This document shows, one piece after another, positions 59,049-64,000 of a DNA stretch of 64,000 bases (position 1 is its first letter; the number at the start of each line of letters is the position of its first letter). Origin of the DNA: Faecalibacter sp. LW9 (lineage in GTDB: Bacteria > Bacteroidota > Bacteroidia > Flavobacteriales > Weeksellaceae); contig NZ_CP141062.1 in the NCBI RefSeq assembly GCF_034661295.1, forward strand, positions 1,550,001 through 1,614,000, given 5' to 3'. Under the pieces are notes generated by a model. That model did no database searches. It saw only the letters and a program-made list of their open reading frames with translations, and was not told the origin of the DNA. The translations under genes and the position numbers were made by a program.

Positions 59049-60167
59049 TTATAATTTTTGCGCTAATTGTTCAACAGTAGGGAAATCATTATCGTGGTAT
59101 TTGGCTTTCACCACTCCATTGGAAATTAAAACCACGCCTGGATTCGAACGTATAATGGTTTTCATCGTGGTTTGATCCATAAAACAAATGGGTGATGTTA
59201 CCTCTTTTAATGGATTGTTTGAAACGACAACTACTTCAAATCCTTTGGCTCTTCCTTCGTTTGTAATGGAATTGATTCGAGTGGATTGTGCAGCAGTAAT
59301 TCTTTCAGCAAATGGAACGACAATTAAAATGACTTTGGGATGCGATAAATAATAAGATGTTTTATCTTCCCCATTGCAATCAAAATAAAAATCATGGATG
59401 GGCGCTTCGTATCCTTTTTGATCGATGATATTTTTGGTTTTATCGACATCCATTTCCCAAACAGAAACGTCTTGATATAATTTTTGACTGATGTATTTTT
59501 TGTCATCCACCACAATCGTAGACCCGTCTAATTTATTCTTTAATGTAAATAACGTTTTATACGTTGTAGGTTGGAATCCGAGTTCTTCCGCAGATTTCAT
59601 TCCATGGACTAAATCTTTACCAACAGCATATGCTCTAAAATCAATCATTGGCAAATGATTAATCCCGATATACGAAATGACAATCGAAGCGATGGTAGCA
59701 ATCGTGACAAGAGCTATATTAAGCGGTTGGATAAATAAGGGTTGAATATATCGATTGCCGATTACCAAAATAACGATTAAAACAGTTAATACGACATCTT
59801 TATAAAATGATGTCCAAGGTTCTAATTTTAAAGCATCTCCAAAACATCCACAGTCCGTTACTTTATTAAAATAAGCCGAGTAGAAGGTAAGAAAGGTAAA
59901 AAATAAGATGGTTACCAATAAAGCGTAAGTTGTAAATTTTCGGAATAATCCCAATAACAATAAAACGCCCAGAACAATTTCAAAAATGGAAAAGAATGTA
60001 GCTAATGGTAAACTGACATCCATTAAAAATGGAATATTTAAAACCCCAGGTGAAAAATATTCTTCCAATTTGAAACTTAATCCAATCGGATCTACTGCTT
60101 TTACAAATCCAGAAATGATGAATAATACCCCTACGATTATTCGTGATAATTGAACCAAGAACCTCAT
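59049..60167 (-). CDS. BT_3928-type membrane protein (DoxX/MauE-like)
   Basis: 372 residues. The N-terminal half has about five helices resembling DoxX/MauE ('ISGFVKAVDPIGLSFKLEEYF', 'FSIFEIVLGVLLLLGLF'), with 'VTDCGCFGDALKLEPWTSFYKD', a conserved CGCFG pair of cysteines seen in MauE-like quinone or disulfide proteins. The C-terminal half (about 175-372) is a soluble domain with 'PICFMDQTTMKTIIRSNPGVVLI', reminiscent of a thioredoxin-like fold. Conserved neighbour of DUF1599 and tpiA in Bacteroidota. Role unknown; redox at the membrane is a reasonable guess. Confidence 0.82.
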   Translation of the reverse strand: MRFLVQLSRIIVGVLFIISGFVKAVDPIGLSFKLEEYFSPGVLNIPFLMDVSLPLATFFSIFEIVLGVLLLLGLFRKFTTYALLVTILFFTFLTFYSAYFNKVTDCGCFGDALKLEPWTSFYKDVVLTVLIVILVIGNRYIQPLFIQPLNIALVTIATIASIVISYIGINHLPMIDFRAYAVGKDLVHGMKSAEELGFQPTTYKTLFTLKNKLDGSTIVVDDKKYISQKLYQDVSVWEMDVDKTKNIIDQKGYEAPIHDFYFDCNGEDKTSYYLSHPKVILIVVPFAERITAAQSTRINSITNEGRAKGFEVVVVSNNPLKEVTSPICFMDQTTMKTIIRSNPGVVLISNGVVKAKYHDNDFPTVEQLAQKL

Positions 60168-60170
60168 ATA

Positions 60171-60713
60171 TTATTTTTGTTCATTTATTAAAATTAAGGC
60201 GAAAATAGAATAATTAATCATATCTAAATAATTGGCATCTAAACCTTCCGATACAATCGTTTTTCCTTTGTTATCTTCTATACTCTTAGTGCGTAAAACT
60301 TTTTGATAAATTAAATCCGTTATCGAACTAACACGCATATCACGCCATGCTTCTCCATAATCATGATTTTTTTTCATCATCAGGTCATGAGCCATGCTAG
60401 CGTATTTATCGTAATAAGCTACCGCTTGATCAGTTGTTAAATCTGGTTGATCCGTAAAACCTAACTCCAATTGGACCAAGGCCATAATGGCATAGTTGAT
60501 GATTCCGATGAATTCACTTTCTTCGCCTTCATCTACCATACGTTCTGTCGATTCTTGTAACGTACGAATACGACTGGCTTTAATAAAAATTTGATCCGTT
60601 AACGAAGGCAATCGTAATACGCGCCATGCTGGACCATAATCTTGTAGTTTTTTCGTATATAAATCCCTACATTGGGCAATGATATCGTTAAATTGTTTTG
60701 ACGTATTTTTCAT
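60171..60713 (-). CDS. DUF1599 domain-containing protein (tandem domain)
   Basis: 180 residues made of two halves with the same pattern: 'YTKKLQDYGPAWRVLRLPSLTDQIFIKASRIRTL' to 'FIGIINYAIMALVQLELG', and 'LMMKKNHDYGEAWRDMRVSSITDLIYQKVLRTKSI' to 'YLDMINYSIFALILINE'. DUF1599 (Nmad1-like nucleotide-modification-associated) proteins are widespread in Bacteroidota next to folP; activity not established. It is divergent from folP, and 3 bp before the BT_3928-like gene. Confidence 0.88.
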   Translation of the reverse strand: MKNTSKQFNDIIAQCRDLYTKKLQDYGPAWRVLRLPSLTDQIFIKASRIRTLQESTERMVDEGEESEFIGIINYAIMALVQLELGFTDQPDLTTDQAVAYYDKYASMAHDLMMKKNHDYGEAWRDMRVSSITDLIYQKVLRTKSIEDNKGKTIVSEGLDANYLDMINYSIFALILINEQK

Positions 60714-60771
60714 AATTTCGTTATTGAATTCAAAAATATTAGAATTCGCTCATGTATACAACTTCTAAGAT

Positions 60772-61608
60772 ATGACAATTAATTGTAATGGTCGATTAAT
60801 CGATTTAAGTGAACCTAAAATAATGGCTATTTTAAATACGACTCCCAATTCATTTTATGATGGGGGTAGCCATGTGGATATGGATTCAATTCTTTCTAAA
60901 GTAGAAGAATACATCAAGTACGGTGCAGAAATAATTGATGTAGGGGGCTATTCGACGAAGCCAGGAGCAGAAGAAGTTTCAGAGGAAGAAGAATTGCAAC
61001 GTACCATACCTGTGATTGAAAAATTAATGGAAAAATATCCTCAGCTGATCCTATCGATTGATACTTTTCGTGGGAATGTGGCACGTGCCGCTGTAAAAGC
61101 TGGAGCATCCATTATAAATGATGTTTCAGGATTTGAACTGGATGATGAAATGTTACCTGCCATAGCTGAATTAAGAGTGCCTTATATTTTGATGCATATG
61201 AAAGGGACACCGCAGACAATGCAGGATAATCCATCCTATGAAGATGTCACGTTAGAAGTTAATCAGTATTTTTCTGAAAAAATTGCTCGTTTACGTGCAT
61301 TAAAAGTCAATGATATTATTTTGGATCCAGGATTTGGGTTTGCCAAAACTTTAGCACATAATTATGAATTGTTTTCGAAGATGGAAGTGTTAGGATTTGG
61401 ACAATATCCATTGTTGGTTGGAATTTCTAGAAAATCGATGATCTATAAATTTTTCAGAACAACACCTCAGGAAGCTTTAAATGGAACAACGGCATTGAAT
61501 ATGGTTGCTTTGCAAAAAGGAGCCAAAATTTTACGTGTTCATGATGTAAAAGAAGCAGCGGAAACTTTAAAAATTTATCACGCATTACAAGGAAAGCTTG
61601 AACAATAA
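60772..61608 (+). CDS. folP: Dihydropteroate synthase
   Basis: Folate biosynthesis TIM barrel, target of sulfonamides. 278 residues. 'IMAILNTTPNSFYDGG' (pyrophosphate loop), 'IIDVGGYSTKPGAEEVS', 'LSIDTFRGNVA', 'IINDVSGF', 'PYILMHMKGTP', 'ILDPGFGFAKT', 'PLLVGISRKSMIYKF' (pterin-binding Lys/Arg). All motifs are standard, with Phe/Pro loop positions normal, so no sign of a resistance allele is evident by eye. Confidence 0.96.
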   Translation: MTINCNGRLIDLSEPKIMAILNTTPNSFYDGGSHVDMDSILSKVEEYIKYGAEIIDVGGYSTKPGAEEVSEEEELQRTIPVIEKLMEKYPQLILSIDTFRGNVARAAVKAGASIINDVSGFELDDEMLPAIAELRVPYILMHMKGTPQTMQDNPSYEDVTLEVNQYFSEKIARLRALKVNDIILDPGFGFAKTLAHNYELFSKMEVLGFGQYPLLVGISRKSMIYKFFRTTPQEALNGTTALNMVALQKGAKILRVHDVKEAAETLKIYHALQGKLEQ

Positions 61609-61613
61609 AAAAA

Positions 61614-61640
61614 GGCTCCTTTATGGGAGCCACTATTTTT
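61614..61640 (-). terminator. Convergent terminator after folP
   Basis: GGCTCC / GGAGCC stem (61614-61619, 61626-61631) with T7 on the minus strand and a weaker T-tract on the plus strand. Confidence 0.75.
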
Positions 61641-62064
61641 AATCGATAATTTCACTGTTCGGAAATTCGACTTTAAATGTATCAATAATAATTTCTTCTT
61701 TCGCGATAATTTGCCAATGCGAATCTTTGACTAATTCTAAGACTACTTCGTTTTCATATAAGTTTTCGTCTTCGATGTTCACGTAAAGATTTTTTTCATT
61801 GCGATCACCAATCACTAATGCTTCAGTGACTGTTTCCATTTTATGGCTTAAATTGACTAAGGCTTCAAAATCAACAATAATTCCATCCTGTTGATCAATC
61901 ACTTCTTGTAATTCGAAAACAGAATATTCATCTGTTTCACTTTCACCGTCAATCCAAAGAATTTTCCAAAAGTAACCTTCGATGTTTTGAATGGGTTGAA
62001 CCACTTGTTCTAAATCAATCGAAAGTTCTTCTTTATTTTCTCCGTATATCTCTATTTTGTACAT
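61639..62064 (-). CDS. Hypothetical acidic protein
   Basis: 141 residues, strongly acidic, no signal peptide or membrane segment. Mixed strands and helices ('YFWKILWIDGESETDEYSVFELQEVIDQQDGIIVDFEALVNLSHKM', 'VVLELVKDSHWQIIAKEEIIIDTFKVEF'). Probably cytoplasmic. I do not recognise the family. It lies 42 bp after the metallo-hydrolase gene on the same strand. Confidence 0.7.
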   Translation of the reverse strand: MYKIEIYGENKEELSIDLEQVVQPIQNIEGYFWKILWIDGESETDEYSVFELQEVIDQQDGIIVDFEALVNLSHKMETVTEALVIGDRNEKNLYVNIEDENLYENEVVLELVKDSHWQIIAKEEIIIDTFKVEFPNSEIID

Positions 62065-62106
62065 AATCTTCTTTTCTTCCGTACAAAATTACAAAAACCA
62101 TTTCAG

Positions 62107-63051
62107 CTATAATTCGATTTGAGCCAAATTTGATGGGATCGTCAATGGAACCCATTGGTAACGATGATTATTCTTATCGATGTAACCCAAACCTGGCCAA
62201 GGCAAATGCATCGCAAAAAGCAATTGACGCTGTTGATAAGCTTCTTCTAAAACTGTTAATCGCGTTTTAACGGCCAAGTCAAAATCGTGATCGTATTTAA
62301 TTCCATATTCTGGGTAACGGACTAATATCGGTGAGTGTACAAGATCAGCAATATGTGTTAATGTTTTATCAGATTGCGTAATTTCAAACGCCAAATGTCC
62401 AGGAGTATGTCCCGGTGTTTCAATTACTTTAATGTTTTCAAACAAAACATCACCTTGTTTTAGAAAAGTTAAGTGAGTTTGTATTTTATTCAGAATAGTT
62501 TTCGTTGAAGCGTGATCACTATTCATCCAAAAATCAAATTCTTTTTTACTCACGTAATACTTGGCATTTTTGAATGCAAAACTTCCATCAGGCAACAAAA
62601 TACCGTTGATATGATCCCCGTGTGCATGCGTTAAAATAATATCGGTAACGCGATGTGGTTCGATATTCGAAGCTTGCATTTGTTCAATAAGGCGCCCTAT
62701 ATTTTCACTTTTTCCAAGTCCATTTCCTGTATCAAACAAAATGTATTGATGACCCTTTTTAATCAAAAGAAGATTGAGTGAAAAGGCGATCGGTTGTTGG
62801 TCCAGAAATGTTTCTTTTCGTGCTTGGTTAAATTCAGTTTCGGTTTGTTGTGGAGCAATGAGTGGAAAAGGTTCTTTTAGTACATTACTGCCATCAGAAA
62901 ATACAAAGAGTTCTAAGTTACCCAATTTTAAACGTAATGCGTTGGGTGTTATCGCTTTTATGGAAGGAGCATTGAAAGCGTTTGAAGCTCCTAATAGCGG
63001 AAGAGCCAACCCCGAAGCGAATATCGATTTGATAAGATTTCTACGATTCAT
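62107..63051 (-). CDS. Exported metallo-beta-lactamase-fold hydrolase
   Basis: 314 residues. Signal peptide with a Tat-like start 'MNRRNLIKSIFASGLALPLLGASNAF' (RR-N-L-I-K). Metal motifs of the MBL fold: 'ILTHAHGDHINGI' (HxHxDH), 'VIETPGHTPGHLAFEI' (His), 'LTHIADLVH' (bridging Asp) and a C-terminal His in 'LLFAMHLPWPGLG'. Resembles lactonase or aryl-sulfatase-like MBL enzymes; substrate not predictable. Confidence 0.87.
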   Translation of the reverse strand: MNRRNLIKSIFASGLALPLLGASNAFNAPSIKAITPNALRLKLGNLELFVFSDGSNVLKEPFPLIAPQQTETEFNQARKETFLDQQPIAFSLNLLLIKKGHQYILFDTGNGLGKSENIGRLIEQMQASNIEPHRVTDIILTHAHGDHINGILLPDGSFAFKNAKYYVSKKEFDFWMNSDHASTKTILNKIQTHLTFLKQGDVLFENIKVIETPGHTPGHLAFEITQSDKTLTHIADLVHSPILVRYPEYGIKYDHDFDLAVKTRLTVLEEAYQQRQLLFAMHLPWPGLGYIDKNNHRYQWVPLTIPSNLAQIEL

Positions 63052-63102
63052 AAAAAAACGTTCAAGATGTTTCTTAAAGATAACAAATTGAACGTTTATA
63101 TT

Positions 63103-64000
63103 TTAATGGGAATGATTCATTTCTTTCTGAATTCTTCGATCGGATTTGATGTCCATAATTTGAATGCATTCTTTGGAAAATAATTTGAAACTGTATTCGT
63201 GTTTTTCCAACAAGTAATCATAAGGTCCTTTGGGAGCAATAAGTTTGACCAATACAGGAGCTGTTTCTAAGGAAATAAATACCAAAGCGATAAAAATGGC
63301 TGCTGTTCCTAAAATCGGATGATGAGCACCTAATTCATTTAGCGCTTGCATTCGAGCGGCAAATCCATTGTAATTTTCTTCCGTTGGTTTTGCAGCCGCT
63401 AATTCATTTTCTTTCTGATCAATTAATCTGTCAATTTCCTTATTTAATTCATCCAATCGTGGTTTCATTTGTTCAGAAAAGGCTTGCATCTCTTCCAGTT
63501 TCTGTTGCTTTAATTCAGCTTTTCGTTTAGCATTAGGACCATATCCTTCACGACCAGTAGTTGTTTCAGTTGGGGTTCCAACAACTTCTTTTTCTAATTC
63601 AGCAGAAGCTAAATTGTATTCTTTTCTTAACGTATCAATTTGTGCATAAATCTTTTTTCGTTCGTCATCTATAGGTTTTGCTAATTCGGAATATCTCGCA
63701 TCAATGGATTGTTGAAGTTCAGCTTTGTTACGATTGACAATCACATTTAATTGCTTGTTGATTTCTTTTTCAAAGATTTTTAATTCCAAGGGTTTTGAAA
63801 TGACAATACCTAATAATACCGCGACGATAATACGGGGTAAGGCTATAAAAAATTGTCGAAACCAAGCACCTTGTTTTTTCATGGAAGTTACAATGTATCG
63901 GTCCAGATTAAAAATCATTAATCCCCATAGTAAACCAAAACCAATCGCCGCATAATAATGATCAAAAATGGTGTAGAGTGCATATCCTGAAGATAAAGAT
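63103..64000 (-). CDS. DUF4407 domain-containing membrane protein, 5' end outside window
   Basis: Reading frame stays open to the window edge: before the internal Met at 63916-63918 it reads GYALYTIFDHYYAAIGFGLL, a DUF4407 helix, so the true start lies beyond 64000. Visible: helices 'AAIGFGLLWGLMIF' and 'FIALPRIIVAVLLGIVISKPLEL', a long coiled coil (about 55-185 of the visible part), and a last helix 'GTAAIFIALVFISLETAPVLVKL'. DUF4407 proteins are membrane proteins of unknown function. Confidence 0.85.
   Translation of the reverse strand, partial: SLSSGYALYTIFDHYYAAIGFGLLWGLMIFNLDRYIVTSMKKQGAWFRQFFIALPRIIVAVLLGIVISKPLELKIFEKEINKQLNVIVNRNKAELQQSIDARYSELAKPIDDERKKIYAQIDTLRKEYNLASAELEKEVVGTPTETTTGREGYGPNAKRKAELKQQKLEEMQAFSEQMKPRLDELNKEIDRLIDQKENELAAAKPTEENYNGFAARMQALNELGAHHPILGTAAIFIALVFISLETAPVLVKLIAPKGPYDYLLEKHEYSFKLFSKECIQIMDIKSDRRIQKEMNHSH

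Noticed and set aside
60772-61608. folP as an acquired sulfonamide-resistance gene
   Set aside because: It sits in its conserved chromosomal neighbourhood and has normal motifs; no mobile context.

Overview
The window is AT-rich chromosomal DNA from a member of the Bacteroidota, almost certainly order Flavobacteriales and probably near Weeksella/Empedobacter; I cannot fix the genus. The evidence is a type IX secretion C-terminal sorting domain, DUF4252 proteins, promoters of the TTTG-N17-21-TAnnTTTG type, absence of Shine-Dalgarno-like leaders, and the conserved folP / DUF1599 / BT_3928 / tpiA / prmA neighbourhood. One complete rRNA operon (16S, tRNA-Ile, tRNA-Ala, 23S, 5S) lies at 49.3-54.5 kb.

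Layout. 0-7.3 kb: an ExbB-type energy-transduction subunit, topoisomerase III, a WYL regulator, a secreted protein that resembles a catalytically dead amidase, and TPR, TcdA and TatD genes. 7.3-10.3 kb: a DHA2 drug exporter and a complete IS1182-like element whose hairpin ends probably terminate both flanking genes. 10.3-15.8 kb: asparaginase, the K+-binding protein Kbp, an OmpA lipoprotein, a CPA1 antiporter and a META lipoprotein. 15.8-24.2 kb: pheT, dnaN, a carbonic anhydrase, a large AsmA-like protein with a threefold internal repeat, and a frameshifted SDR gene. 24.3-27 kb: an ECF sigma / anti-sigma operon with three DUF4252 genes. 27-31.2 kb: a type IX cargo protein and two coupled TPR sensor genes, both interrupted by stop codons. 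31.2-40.4 kb: glutamate dehydrogenase and a Kup transporter, both split by single in-frame stops, with intact DUF937, SRPBCC, uvrA and dps genes between them. 40.7-47.1 kb: a MarR-led fatty-acid beta-oxidation operon into which an IVP-like four-helix gene is inserted. 47.3-48.2 kb: a 28-residue membrane peptide and a zinc-less sirtuin. 54.9-56 kb: a second ECF sigma and its membrane partner. 56-64 kb: clpS, prmA, tpiA, a peptide-ABC permease, a BT_3928-type membrane protein, DUF1599, folP, a metallo-beta-lactamase-fold hydrolase and a DUF4407 gene cut by the window end.

Most notable observations. (1) The 16S rRNA 3' tail reads ACATCTCATTT in place of the usual CACCTCCTTT, so the anti-Shine-Dalgarno core is changed. 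(2) Five genes in 17 kb are broken, four by single in-frame stops of all three kinds; the kup lesion is very probably TGG to TGA. (3) Heptanucleotide repeats built on RTTAGAW and GTGAAAA decorate the rRNA operon and border the IVP-like gene, and a diverged direct repeat lies on each side of the rRNA operon. (4) A 56-bp near-perfect palindrome serves as a shared terminator. I found no CRISPR array, prophage or recognisable new defence system. RNA ends and promoter calls are by eye and approximate.
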